Part shown: positions 18,134-26,252 of the stretch, one piece after another
Layout: every line of letters starts with the position of its first letter
Numbering within the stretch: the first letter of the stretch is position 1
Assembly (NCBI GenBank): GCA_031181145.1
Contig: JAPSLB010000027.1
Location: forward strand, 1 to 61,045
Reading direction: 5' to 3'
DNA from: Microvirga sp.
GTDB lineage: Bacteria > Pseudomonadota > Alphaproteobacteria > Rhizobiales > Beijerinckiaceae
Length of the DNA: 61,045 nt
Made by a program: the position numbers and the translations under genes
Notes under the pieces: generated by a model
Told to the model about the DNA's origin: nothing
What the model saw: the letters and a program-made list of their open reading frames with translations, nothing else
The model's database searches: none

Positions 18134-19036
18134 TTAGCCGCCTCCGCCTGAAGGATTCAGCACATCGAACAACGCTCTGAACTCGGCAACAGCGAAATCG
18201 ATGAACGCTCTGATCCGAGGGGCACCGCGCATATCCGGGTGTACTCCCAAATGGATCGCTTGCGTCGGCTCAGGTAGTGGCGCTGCAATGTGGTGCAGAG
18301 TATGCCTCTGTCCCCCAATGAGCCTCGGCAAGACCGCTATAGCGGTTCCACTCTCGGCAATGGACAAGTGTGAGCTAAGTCCATTGCTACGCAACGCGAC
18401 CCGCGCGTTGGGAGCGAGCTTTCTTAACCAACTCGTGTATGATACATGGCGCGCTGGATCATACAGACTCGCAACGGTATGGCCTCTGCAGCCTAGTTTG
18501 AAATCCGGCAATCCATGGCGGTCAATGTAGCCATGCGATGCGTACAGCCCGTAGGCCGCTTCAGCCACCTTCCGCAGGATGAGGTCCTCCTGTTCAAATG
18601 ATCCGAAACGGAATGCAACGTCGGCCTCGCGGCGGGATAGGTTGTAAGGACGTGTATCGTTGAGGAGCTCGATGTCTACCTGGGGGTGACGGACCGCAAA
18701 CTGCGCTGCAATCGGTGAGACGAGATAGTCTCCCAGCCAGTCGAGGCTCGTTATCACGATTCTACCTTCGAGGCTCGTATCGTGGGATGCGACACGCCGT
18801 TGGATGGCGAGTGCCTTTTCCTCCATTCTGGAGAGGTCGTCCAGGAGAGCGGATCCGAGATGGGACGGCGCCAGCCCCACGCTGTTACGTTCGAAGAGCT
18901 TTACCTTAAGCCGTTTCTCGAAAGCGTTGAGCCGCCGACTCACGGTCGGCTGAGTGGTTCCGAGTGCTTTGGCGGCTGCAGTGATCGAGCCATGCCGCGC
19001 TATGGCTAGTACAATCCTAAGGTCGTCCCAATCCAT
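18134..19036 (-). CDS. LysR-family transcriptional regulator
   Basis: A 300-residue regulator whose start is placed at MDWDDLRIVLAIARHGSITAAAKALGTTQPTVSRRLNAFEKRLKVKLFER, the standard first residues of this LysR subgroup. The longer upstream frame encodes unnatural Cys/His-rich sequence. The effector domain includes GRIVITSLDWLGDYLVSPIAAQFAVRHP. It diverges from the MFS gene at 19172 with a 135-base gap, which suggests that it controls that exporter. Confidence 0.88.
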   Translation of the reverse strand: MDWDDLRIVLAIARHGSITAAAKALGTTQPTVSRRLNAFEKRLKVKLFERNSVGLAPSHLGSALLDDLSRMEEKALAIQRRVASHDTSLEGRIVITSLDWLGDYLVSPIAAQFAVRHPQVDIELLNDTRPYNLSRREADVAFRFGSFEQEDLILRKVAEAAYGLYASHGYIDRHGLPDFKLGCRGHTVASLYDPARHVSYTSWLRKLAPNARVALRSNGLSSHLSIAESGTAIAVLPRLIGGQRHTLHHIAAPLPEPTQAIHLGVHPDMRGAPRIRAFIDFAVAEFRALFDVLNPSGGGG

Positions 19037-19171
19037 CTGAAGCTCCTGGGTCCATACAAAATCGTATGGAGGGGATGCGTTATCAAGCTCTCCCTCCCCT
19101 GATTTCGAAGGGATACCGGTATGGACCAGAGGCCTCACCGGTGAGGTCGTTACTGTTCTGGTGGATGAACA

Positions 19172-20395
19172 ATGCAGAGAGATGCATACGAGATAACGGC
19201 AGCCGCTATTGCCGATGGTCCGCGCGAGGAGGCGGCCACAGCACGTTCTTGGCTCGGTGTGGCCTCCATAGCACTGGGAGTTTTTGTGGTGGTGACAGCC
19301 GAGCAACTGCCGATCGGCCTTTTGACGAGCGTGAGCGGAGATCTAGGGGTCTCGGAGGGACAAGCCGGCCTTATGGTAACGCTACCGGGCTTCATCGCAG
19401 CTGTGGCGGCACCGCTGGTTCCTCTGGCGATCGGCGCGCTCGATCGGCGGATAGCGCTCCTTGGCTTGATGGGCCTCATGGCTGGAGCAAGCGTCCTTTC
19501 AGCGCTAGCTCCAAGTTACATGACGCTGCTTGCGTCACGATTTCTCGTCGGTTTGAGCATTGGGGGCTTCTGGGCAATCGCCGGTGGACTTGCGCCCCGT
19601 CTAGTGCCGGCAGCATCCGTTCCTCGTGCAACGTCCCTCATCTTTGGTGGCGTTGCCGCTGCTTCTGTTCTCGGTATTCCGATTGGTACCCTGATCGGCG
19701 AGTATGCGGGCTGGCGCAACGCGTTCATGGCTTTGGCTGTGGGAAGCGCTCTCGTCGTCGCCGGACTGCTGGCCGCCATTCCGCGGCTTCGGCCGGAGCG
19801 GGCTATCGGAGTGACTATGCTTGGCATCCAGCTTCGGAGCCGAGCGGTCGCCTCGGGGCTCCTCGTCACGCTACTTCTGGTCACCGCGCAATTTGCTACC
19901 TACACCTATATCAGCCCCACTGCTCAATCCCTGATGGGAATTGGCAGCATGTTCGTCGGCCCTCTTCTGCTCGGCTATGGCATCGCTGGCGTGATGGGCA
20001 ACTTCATTATCGGCATGAGAGCCTCCCGCAACGTCGCAACAACTATGCTCGTGATCGGTCTTGCTCTTGCTGCTCTGATGATGGGTATAGCCGCAATCGC
20101 CCGCCAGGAAGTCGCAGGTATTCTTTTCGTGCTGGCTTGGGGCTTCGTGTATGGCGGAGTGTCTGTAAGCCTCCAGACATGGATGCTCCGCGCGGCACCC
20201 GAGGCGGCTGAGGCAGCTACATCGCTCTGGGTCTGCGTGTTCAACTTCTCCATTGCGCTTGGCGCTTTCGTCGGAGGTGCCGCAGTCGACAATATCGGCC
20301 TCGTGTCGGTCAATGTTATTGGGGCTGGTCTGTTCTTTCTGTCTGCGATGGTTGCCGCGATGTCACGCCAGGTGCTTGGGGGCCGTCACAGTTGA
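19172..20395 (+). CDS. MFS transporter (DHA1, sugar-efflux/AraJ-like)
   Basis: A 407-residue membrane protein with about 12 helices. It begins EAATARSWLGVASIALGVFVVVTAEQLPIGLLTSVSGDLGVSEGQAGLMVTLPG, the AraJ/YdhP/NepI-type DHA1 signature in which TM1 runs into EQLPIGLL and is followed by LGVSEGQAG. The MFS loop reads LDRRIALLGLMGLM, and the second half contains LQTWMLRAAPEAAEAATSLWVCVFNFSIALGAFVGG. It probably exports a small metabolite or drug. It faces a LysR gene. Confidence 0.88.
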   Translation: MQRDAYEITAAAIADGPREEAATARSWLGVASIALGVFVVVTAEQLPIGLLTSVSGDLGVSEGQAGLMVTLPGFIAAVAAPLVPLAIGALDRRIALLGLMGLMAGASVLSALAPSYMTLLASRFLVGLSIGGFWAIAGGLAPRLVPAASVPRATSLIFGGVAAASVLGIPIGTLIGEYAGWRNAFMALAVGSALVVAGLLAAIPRLRPERAIGVTMLGIQLRSRAVASGLLVTLLLVTAQFATYTYISPTAQSLMGIGSMFVGPLLLGYGIAGVMGNFIIGMRASRNVATTMLVIGLALAALMMGIAAIARQEVAGILFVLAWGFVYGGVSVSLQTWMLRAAPEAAEAATSLWVCVFNFSIALGAFVGGAAVDNIGLVSVNVIGAGLFFLSAMVAAMSRQVLGGRHS

Positions 20396-20883
20396 ACGTC
20401 AAGTCCACAAGACATGCCACCATCGGCTCCGCCGCACGTCAGGTGAACCCCGAGGCGGAGGCGGAGCTACCCGCGAGCCAAGAGAACTGCCCTGGGCTGA
20501 ACGTGGCGGCCTCGGGCGGCGTCGTCAAGATTACAATCGCCAGCAAATTGGCCCGGGGCGCCCGGGCTGTCTTGCAGGGCAACCAGGGTATCGGGCTCCA
20601 CCCGCAGCGGTCGAATAAGCAGCCTCTGGAACCGGATGAGAAGTTTGCAAGGTTGGTGGAGGTGGTGACGGTGTGATGACGAACCGGTCGAGCCGGGGAT
20701 CAGACAAACCTGTGATCAGCCGTTGCGCTCGGATGCAGGATAAATGTCGGGGACCTGATTTGCTAACTTCATCAAGGCCTGTGGTCAGGTAGGCCGCATG
20801 ACGAGGCCGGCCCCATGGCTGCACCCGACCAAAGCGCCAAACCGCCAAGTGCCCTCTTATCACGCAGGTGCCGTCCACGGCGT
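20396..20883. other. No recognisable gene
   Basis: A frame starting with TTG overlaps the MFS stop and runs to 20676, but its composition is irregular and I recognise nothing in it. The missing C-terminal part of the spermidine-synthase-like gene cut by the neighbouring IS element is not found here. Confidence 0.45.
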
Positions 20884-21381
20884 TGTCACATTAACGGGTA
20901 TTGGGTGCGCAGAGGCAAACTCGGTCACCTGATCAGCCGACAGGGCGGCAACCTTGTTGCTTCAACAGACGCTTCAGCAAGCGCTTGGCCGCCTTCGTGT
21001 CGCGGCGCGTCTGCATAATCTCGTCAAGCACGTACCCATCTTGATCGACGGCCCGCCACAGCCAGTGCTTCTGGCCGGCGATCGTGACCGCGACCTCGTC
21101 GAGATGCCAAACATCGCGGCGGCTTGGTGTCTTGCGCTTGAGACGGTGGGCGTAGGCCGGTCCAAACCTCAATGCCCACCGACGGACCGTCTCGTAGGAG
21201 ACGAGAATGCCGCGTTCCAGAAGCATCTCCTCAACCAGCCGCAGGCTCAATGGGAACCGGAAGTACAACCAGACCGCATGAGCGATGATCTCGGGTGGAA
21301 AGCGATGGCGCTTGTAGCTGATGGGCCTGGTCATGCTGGCCCATCTATACGCTTCGATCCCATTGTCAGGTTAATGTGACA
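20884..21381. mobile_element. Internally deleted IS6-family element with intact inverted repeats
   Basis: A 498-base unit is bounded by the perfect 12-base inverted repeat TGTCACATTAAC (20884-20895) and GTTAATGTGACA (21370-21381); a few bases outside also match loosely. It encloses only the first 133 residues of an IS6 transposase on the minus strand. The 3' portion of the gene that should precede the left repeat is missing, so the element shrank by internal deletion. The flanking 8-base sequences do not match, so no target duplication is seen. Confidence 0.7.
20933..21334 (-). pseudogene. IS6-family transposase, C-terminally truncated
   Basis: The protein starts MTRPISYKRHRFPPEIIAHAVW with the HTH region LRLVEEMLLERGILVSYETVRRW and the first catalytic Asp in DVWHLDEVAVTIAGQKHWLWRAVDQDGYVLDEIMQ. 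It stops after KRLLKRLLKQQG. The second Asp, the Glu and the usual NRAENSH region (about 100 residues) are gone, so no active enzyme can be made. Confidence 0.85.
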
Positions 21382-21897
21382 TCACCGGTGCGCCACATGG
21401 CTCGGATGCAGGACGTTCTTCGGCGAGTGGTCAATGTCGACGAGGATCGCGTGGTAGCGGCGTCCTGGTTGGTCAGCATCGAAGCCCGCCTCCGAAGCGG
21501 CTCCCGCAAAGAAGTCGCCAAGGACCAACCGGCAGCGTGGATCGGAGGCCAGCTCGGCCCCGAGCGGCAGTAATCCCCGCTGGGGCCACTCGATCACCTC
21601 CCTAGGAGCGTCAACCACCAGGAGCGAGCGCACCTGTGCATGCTCCAGCACGGCTCGCGCGGTGTAGCCGAGGCCGAGGCCGCCGATGACCACATCGAGG
21701 TACGTTTCCGGCAGGGCTGCGAGCCCGAGCCGCGCAAGGGCGATCTCTGATACGGTGAACCGGCTCGACATCAGGAACTCGTCGTCGAGCTTGATCTCGT
21801 AGATGTCACCTCCGCTCACGAGATCGCGCCGGCGCCGGAGGCTGAGCACTCCTATCGGAGTGGGGCGATAATCAAGCTTCTCAAAGAGGGCACTCAT
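21382..21897 (-). pseudogene. Spermidine/spermine synthase-like protein, truncated by IS element
   Basis: The first ~165 residues belong to a spermidine-synthase-like Rossmann methyltransferase-fold protein. They contain TPIGVLSLRRRRDLVSGGDIYEIKLDDEFLMSS, DVVIGGLGLGYTARAVLEH (nucleotide-binding glycine loop), SLLVVDAPREVIEW and YHAILVDIDHSPKNVLHPSH. The frame then runs straight into the IS6 terminal repeat at 21381 and stops within eight residues. About a quarter of the protein is missing. It is probably inactive, although the core fold is mostly present. Confidence 0.8.
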
Positions 21898-22391
21898 AGG
21901 ATGCTCCGCGTTGGCTCGTTACAGTGGCTCCGACAAAGCATCTACGATAGCCAAATTGGCTGTCCTGGCGCCGAAGGCTGCCTAGCTCCCGGCTGTTCGA
22001 GCGTTACAAGTCAACCCGCCTGAAGCTCTTCCGGCCCTTCTCGGCTCCTGGGCTTCGAGCGATGGCGGCCCGTGATTGCGCCTCATATGGAATTGATAGG
22101 TAGCGAAGTAATTTCTTTCACCGCGCTGTGCATCTACAGCCATGATTTAAGGCAAAAGATGATGATTTCTCTGCGGGTGGAAAGCGGTTACAGCTGGCAC
22201 TTGCTATTCTGCATGCAATTGTCTATATGATGTTTATCGGATTTTGGCCGGACAATCGGGTCGTTTCGCTTTTGGCATAGCCAGGCGCACGTTCGGACTA
22301 TCTTACCATTACATCGACGAACCGAGTTGAGGCCGTGCTTTTGCGCGCCTTTGCTCACGTGCATCTGCGACAATCGCGAAAGGCTACCCCA
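21898..22391. other. Upstream region of the cold-shock gene
   Basis: No protein gene is convincing. The last ~150 bases before the cold-shock gene are AT-richer than the surroundings and could hold its promoter and a long 5' leader, as is common for cspA-type genes. I cannot define a structured element with confidence. Confidence 0.4.
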
Positions 22392-22601
22392 ATGATTACG
22401 GGCACCGTAAAATTCTACAACGATATGAAGGGCTTCGGCTTCATCCAGCCGAACGATGGCAGCAAGGACGTGTTCGTCCACGCCACCGCTCTTGAGCGCG
22501 CCGGCATGCGCGGCCTCGTCGAGGGCCAGAAGGTTGCCTTCGACACGGCCGAGGACCGCCGCTCCGGCAAGATCGCCGTCAACAACATCGAGAATGCGTG
22601 A
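22392..22601 (+). CDS. Cold-shock domain protein (CspA family, 69 aa)
   Basis: A single S1-like cold-shock domain that binds single-stranded RNA and DNA and prevents RNA secondary structure. RNP1 is KGFGFIQP (residues 13-20) and RNP2 is VFVHATAL (27-34), in MITGTVKFYNDMKGFGFIQPNDGSKDVFVHATALE. Length and motifs are those of the alphaproteobacterial single-domain CspA type. A Rho-independent terminator follows 50 bases downstream, so it is monocistronic. Confidence 0.93.
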   Translation: MITGTVKFYNDMKGFGFIQPNDGSKDVFVHATALERAGMRGLVEGQKVAFDTAEDRRSGKIAVNNIENA

Positions 22602-22651
22602 TCTTTGATGATCGGCTCAGGACATAGAGGCCTGTGCCGCTGACCCTTGAA

Positions 22652-22678
22652 GCCGCTCCCGCGTGGGGCGGCTTTTTT
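22652..22678 (+). terminator. Rho-independent terminator of the cold-shock gene
   Basis: A GC-rich hairpin, GCCGCTCCC, loop GCGT, then GGGGCGGC with one bulge, is followed by TTTTTT. It lies 50 bases after the cold-shock stop codon. Confidence 0.85.
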
Positions 22679-22753
22679 GTTTGGACCCACGAACACCCAT
22701 GATGGTCGCCCGCGCGACCCTGTCCCATGACAGTTAAGCTCCAGGAGGAATGA

Positions 22754-22963
22754 ATGTCTCACAAGTATAAAGTTCATCAATTGGTCCGGATCACCCATCC
22801 GCGTTTCTCGGATAAGCGTGCAAGTGCAAGCGGCATCTATGAGGTGACCCGCCTCATGCCGGCCGACCAGACCGGTGAGGTCTCGTACCGCATCAAATCG
22901 TCCGGCTTCGGTGAACGCGCCGTGCGCGAGAGCGAGATCACGGCGGGGGCGTCAACCATTTGA
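22754..22963 (+). CDS. Small conserved hypothetical protein (69 aa)
   Basis: The start has a strong AGGAGG site. The product MSHKYKVHQLVRITHPRFSD... continues GIYEVTRLMPADQTGEVSYRIKSSGFGERAVRESEI. It is a small basic beta-rich protein that resembles an SH3/KOW-like barrel. I recognise it as a type frequent in Rhizobiales but with no assigned function. The next gene begins at its stop codon, so both are translated together. Confidence 0.7.
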   Translation: MSHKYKVHQLVRITHPRFSDKRASASGIYEVTRLMPADQTGEVSYRIKSSGFGERAVRESEITAGASTI

Positions 22964-23253
22964 CCAGCGATGAGGCCTTCTTCCGCGGATCCCAGATCTA
23001 CGAACCGGTCGCGCTGTTTCGACGGGGTGATGAGATCCTGTACGTCGCGCGCGTCGGCATGAAGGCGTCCCGCCAATTTATGATCCTCACATCAAGGGGC
23101 GAGCCTGCTTGGCCGCATGAGCCGCTCAGCAGTCTCTCCGACATCGCTTGGGCGCTTCGAGCCCATGAATGGCACCTTGTCATACCCGAGCCCGTTGGAT
23201 CTAGTGTGCGGCAGGCCAAGACGTTGGCGCGACTGCTCGTGGAGCGGACTTAG
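22960..23253 (+). CDS. Hypothetical protein (97 aa), coupled to the gene before it
   Basis: The TTG start overlaps the previous stop by four bases (TTGA), which supports translational coupling. The product is acidic-to-neutral and soluble. It reads SQIYEPVALFRRGDEILYVARVGMKASRQFMILTSRGE and then SLSDIAWALRAHEWHLVIPEPV. No family is recognised. The first half suggests a small beta domain and the second an amphipathic helix. Confidence 0.55.
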   Translation: MTSDEAFFRGSQIYEPVALFRRGDEILYVARVGMKASRQFMILTSRGEPAWPHEPLSSLSDIAWALRAHEWHLVIPEPVGSSVRQAKTLARLLVERT

Positions 23254-23353
23254 CTACAGACCAACGGCATGGAAGGCTGCATGGTGGAAATGACGTGGGA
23301 AGCGGTGTGTTCGCGTCGGGGGGCGCAAGAGACTGGCAGGAAGGAATCTTATC

Positions 23354-23659
23354 ATGGCTAATCATCCGACCAACCTTGACACTCATCGCGGCATGGCAGC
23401 CCAGAAAGCGACCGACCTGCGGCGTCTGCGGGCCGAGGTCGAAGCCGATCAGGAAACGCTGCGTGCAAGACAGGCGGCTCTCGAAGACCTGCTGGCAGCC
23501 GCACCCGCCACCGATTGGCATGAGGCGGTCGAGAAGGCACGCTATTTGCTTGGCGTCCTGGCGCAGAATTCGGACGCAGCCGATCTGCGCCGCCGCAAGC
23601 TGATCGACCGCGTGCTGGCCGACTTCGACCATCTGCTCGGCAGCCCAACCCACGACTAA
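23354..23659 (+). CDS. Conserved hypothetical protein, helical (101 aa)
   Basis: An AGGAAGG site precedes the ATG. The product MANHPTNLDTHRGMAAQKATDLRRLRAEVEADQETLRARQAALEDLLAAAPATDWHEA is a coiled-coil-type helical protein. It ends with a KARYLLGVL...RRRKLIDRVLADFDHLLG helix pair. I recognise this type as a recurring small protein of Methylobacteriaceae and Bradyrhizobiaceae with no known role. It begins a run of four small genes on the same strand. Confidence 0.7.
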   Translation: MANHPTNLDTHRGMAAQKATDLRRLRAEVEADQETLRARQAALEDLLAAAPATDWHEAVEKARYLLGVLAQNSDAADLRRRKLIDRVLADFDHLLGSPTHD

Positions 23660-23699
23660 GACTGTTTTCCCAAGAACACGCCAACAACGGAAACGAGCC

Positions 23700-23870
23700 G
23701 TTGCCAAAGGCGAACAACGTGGAAGTTGCGAGGCAAAGAAGTCGAAGAAGGAGAAGCCCAAGAACGCAGTCCCGGCCTCCCGTTCGTCAACAAGGCAAAG
23801 GAAGCGCCCCGATGAAACCTTCCGGCGGCAAGCGGGGATCGCAGCTGGAGCGGGATCAGTTGAAGCCTGA
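23700..23870 (+). pseudogene. MAKGQQR-type small basic protein, start codon lost
   Basis: A frame different from its neighbours reads VAKGEQRGSCEAKKSKKEKP and continues to a TGA at 23868. It is a close relative of the widespread Rhizobiales small protein that starts MAKGQQRSNREAKKPKKEK, and of the gene at 52570 in this window. The codon where the initiator Met should stand is GTT, and no in-frame ATG, GTG or TTG lies nearby upstream. It therefore looks inactivated at its start, unless GTT is used. Confidence 0.5.
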
Positions 23871-24174
23871 TCGAACACCCGCCAGTATCGATCAGGCAAG
23901 AGCCGAAGAGCGGGTGAATGCGTTCCAGCGCGGTGGTCGCCCGTCTGTCGCTGCGGTCGAGCCCACCAGCATGCCGATGGTGGTGACCAACCTCACGGTA
24001 AGTGGCAATCCCACCGTCTCCGTCGACCAGTCCTTCATCGACCTGTCCGGCCACGCCCGTGAAGCGATTATAGGTCAGCACTACTTCATGCCAGCAGGTC
24101 CGGAGATGGAGCGGCTTGTTCGCATGGTTATGAGACGCCGCTATACGCAACTGAAGCTAAAGGAATACCGATAA
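23812..24174 (+). CDS. Hypothetical protein (120 aa)
   Basis: The upstream part of this frame (from 23701) overlaps the remnant of another gene and reads as Arg/Ser-rich nonsense, so ATG 23812 (MKPSGGKRGSQLERDQLKPDR) is preferred. A central stretch, MPMVVTNLTVSGNPTVSVDQSFIDLSGHAREAIIGQHYFMPAG, looks like a folded domain; the C-terminus is basic (MVMRRRYTQLKLKEYR). No family is recognised. Its stop codon shares a base with the next start. Confidence 0.5.
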   Translation: MKPSGGKRGSQLERDQLKPDRTPASIDQARAEERVNAFQRGGRPSVAAVEPTSMPMVVTNLTVSGNPTVSVDQSFIDLSGHAREAIIGQHYFMPAGPEMERLVRMVMRRRYTQLKLKEYR

Positions 24175-24401
24175 TGGCTCGCCGGACGCCAAAGGCCGCC
24201 GAGAACGGGTACGCCCTGTTCGACATACTCTATGCCGATGGCTCCCGCAGCTCGAACAGGCGAGTCCCACGTTCCATCCTGGGTGGGCTTGACGGCGACG
24301 AGCCTGCACGGAGGGTCAGTGAGGAGCAGGATAATACCATCGCCGAAAAGGCCGGCCGCCCGCGCATCCCAATCAAGAAGATCACGCGCTCACCAGCCTA
24401 G
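24174..24401 (+). CDS. Small hypothetical protein (75 aa)
   Basis: The start overlaps the preceding stop (TAATG), so it is coupled to that gene. The product MARRTPKAAENGYALFDILYADGSRSSNRRVPRSILGGLDGDEPAR ends in a basic tail with RPRIPIKKITRSP. The sequence DGSRSSNRRVPRSILGGLDGDEPAR looks like a conserved small fold with charged loops. I recognise no function. Confidence 0.55.
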   Translation: MARRTPKAAENGYALFDILYADGSRSSNRRVPRSILGGLDGDEPARRVSEEQDNTIAEKAGRPRIPIKKITRSPA

Positions 24402-24495
24402 CGTAAACTGGCCGGCCTGACAGCCCCTGCCCTGCCGGTGTTTAGAATCGGCCGCTATCGCCCTCCATCAAGCTCATGCCGGAGGAGGAGACCTC

Positions 24496-24774
24496 ATGTC
24501 AAAACCGCCCAACAGAATGCGGGGGAGTGGTGATCCGTGGAAGACAGCTGAAACTGCCTTCAAGAAGGCGACCACCATGCCGGCAGAGCCGGCACCGAAG
24601 AAGGTCGCCCTCCCCGGCGTGAGGGAATCGGTGACCATACAGATCGATCGAGACGTCCTTGACCACTTTCAGGAAGACGGGCCGGGTTGGCAGGAGAGGA
24701 TCAACGAGGCTCTGAGAAAAGCTGCCCTGAACCAACAGGACCGGGCTACTCTCGGCAGGGGCGACGATGCGTAA
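24496..24774 (+). CDS. BrnA-like antitoxin family protein (92 aa)
   Basis: A GGAGGAGGAG site precedes the ATG. The C-terminal half, SVTIQIDRDVLDHFQEDGPGWQERINEALRKAAL, is the BrnA/ribbon-helix-helix-type antitoxin signature (usually VTIRLDRDVLEWFRA.GPGWQTRINAALR). The N-terminal 45 residues are linker-like. BrnA neutralises the BrnT RNase and represses its own operon, but no brnT gene lies on either side, so this is an orphan copy. Confidence 0.72.
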   Translation: MSKPPNRMRGSGDPWKTAETAFKKATTMPAEPAPKKVALPGVRESVTIQIDRDVLDHFQEDGPGWQERINEALRKAALNQQDRATLGRGDDA

Positions 24775-24844
24775 CGGGCTCATCCGTATGGGCGCCCGTC
24801 TACGGGATCTGCAAGCTTCAGTGACTTTGAGGTTGTACCCGACT

Positions 24845-25585
24845 CTAAGGCTCGGTCACCAATTCAGTGAACGGCTCGAGACTGGTGTACGGCAAGGTGA
24901 ACTTCTCGCCCCGAAACAGCATCGGCACGTCCTGACCGCCTGCGAAACCAGATGTCAGCTTGCTGCGGACCGTGAAGGTCTCGCCTGCCTTCACCGGACC
25001 CCAGGGTTCATCAAGATGGTCCATCATGCCGAGTTCGTTCAGCTTCGCGTCAACGGTTTGCGTCCGAGCCTGCGACGGCAATTGGCGAAGAGTGCTCTCA
25101 ATATCGTCACGCATAGCAGCGTACGCTGGGTTGCGCACCTTGTAGCGAAGATCGGCATCCTGGACGAAGCGCCACACGGAGCCTGTCACCATCTGTTGCT
25201 GCTTGGTGAACGACTTCTTCTGCGGCGTCTCGACCTTCTTTGCCGTCTGGGCGCGAGCGGGAGCCACGGCTGGCTGAACATCGGCGATCAGCGCCCACTT
25301 GGTTGACCACTCCACCGCCCGATAGTCGCCCTTGGTCAGGCGATCCGTGAACTCCAGAATATCCTGATCGATGGGACGTTTTCCGCCACTGGCCTCAAAA
25401 TAGCGCAGCCGCATCTCGTCGGGCAGAAGCAGGTAGAAGTTATTGCTTTTGACATCCACATCGAAGATGCTCGTGACCTTCACGACTTGTTTGCGCGCGG
25501 CCGGCGCCTCCACGCCACTGCCTGTCGGGTAAACCATCGTTCCCCTCGGAACCTGGACATAGTCGTTTACTTGGATCTCCAACAT
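24845..25585 (-). CDS. Hypothetical protein (246 aa)
   Basis: A soluble protein without signal peptide. It starts MLEIQVNDYVQVPRGTMVYPTGSG and contains VVKVTSIFDVDVKSNNFYLLLPDEMRLRYFEAS and GKRPIDQDILEFTDRLTKGDYRAVEWSTKWALIADVQPAV. A Lys/Gln-rich linker is followed by WRFVQDADLRYKVRNPAYAAMRDDIESTLRQLPSQ and VKAGETFTVRSKLTSGF. The first part looks like an SH3-like beta domain. ATG 25585 is preferred over 25663 because the longer start would run into the tmRNA terminator. I do not recognise a family; a phage or integrated-element origin is possible. Confidence 0.55.
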   Translation of the reverse strand: MLEIQVNDYVQVPRGTMVYPTGSGVEAPAARKQVVKVTSIFDVDVKSNNFYLLLPDEMRLRYFEASGGKRPIDQDILEFTDRLTKGDYRAVEWSTKWALIADVQPAVAPARAQTAKKVETPQKKSFTKQQQMVTGSVWRFVQDADLRYKVRNPAYAAMRDDIESTLRQLPSQARTQTVDAKLNELGMMDHLDEPWGPVKAGETFTVRSKLTSGFAGGQDVPMLFRGEKFTLPYTSLEPFTELVTEP

Positions 25586-25655
25586 CTGCTTGAGTCTTTC
25601 CTTTGCGCGGGCCAGGGTTGTCTGCTGGAGCCTGCGTACCGTTTCAAAAAATGGG

Positions 25656-25677
25656 AACGGCACCCGCAGGTGCCGTT
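25656..25677 (-). terminator. Rho-independent terminator after tmRNA
   Basis: A perfect 9-base-pair stem (AACGGCACC / GGTGCCGTT, 4-base loop) is followed on the minus strand by CCCATTTTTT. It lies just after the coding portion of the tmRNA gene. Confidence 0.85.
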
Positions 25678-25679
25678 TC

Positions 25680-26035
25680 TGTTGCTAGGCTTCCCGAGCC
25701 CCAAATGGTTACACCGCGAGGCACACCACACCCATGTCAACGTTGTCGTTGGCATTTGCGAATCTGCACTATCAAGTGCCGTAGCTCAACCTAATCGCAG
25801 CCTAGCGTTTAGTGGCCCGATCGGAGCCAGACCGTCCCCATCAGAAACACACCATGTCGGCGCCTGGCTCCAGCCGGAAGCCAGCCGCTCTAACCTGCCC
25901 TGCGGGACCTAAACGGCAGATGTGCTCGTGGTGGAGGCGGCGGGAGTCGAACCCGCGTCCTAAACGCCTACTCTACTCTGCCTCTACGATCATAGTCAGG
26001 CGAACCCGACCAATTTGGTATAGGAGTTATTTGAC
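25680..26035 (-). ncRNA. ssrA: tmRNA, circularly permuted (two-piece type)
   Basis: On the minus strand the acceptor part comes first. CTGACTATGATCGTAGAGGC and GGACGCGGGTTCGACTCCCG match the 3' end of bacterial tmRNA, ending in CCGCCTCCACCA near 25929. About 80 bases later a 5'-end-like GGGGACGGTCTGG pairs with it, including the G3-U pair read by alanyl-tRNA synthetase, with one A-C mismatch. The tag frame lies at 25753-25709 and reads ANDNVDMGVVCLAV then TAA; ANDN is the usual alphaproteobacterial beginning. This order (acceptor before coding part) is the permuted alphaproteobacterial gene. It rescues stalled ribosomes with SmpB. Ends are approximate. Confidence 0.88.
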
Positions 26036-26252
26036 CTGATTGCTAGACTCAAAGTCTGCAGTCGCGTCTCTCAAAGAGGCAATCGGTTCACTGTTCGTGG
26101 TAAGCCGCAAGCCAACAGACAGTTCGCGCTTGATTCATCGTGAACGAAACCATCGTCCGGCGTGAGCGTCTCATGCGGGAAGCGGTCCTATGCAATTCGG
26201 CCGGCAGCGCCTAAGCTCCGGTTAAACATGACACAATGCTGGAGCAGCGGAA

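Noticed and set aside
20392..20676. 94-codon frame overlapping the MFS stop
   Set aside because: It needs a TTG start, has no binding site and shows irregular composition without motifs.
25925..25960. tRNA-like T arm and CCA end
   Set aside because: No anticodon or D arm belongs to it as a normal tRNA; the neighbouring sequence matches the acceptor part of tmRNA.
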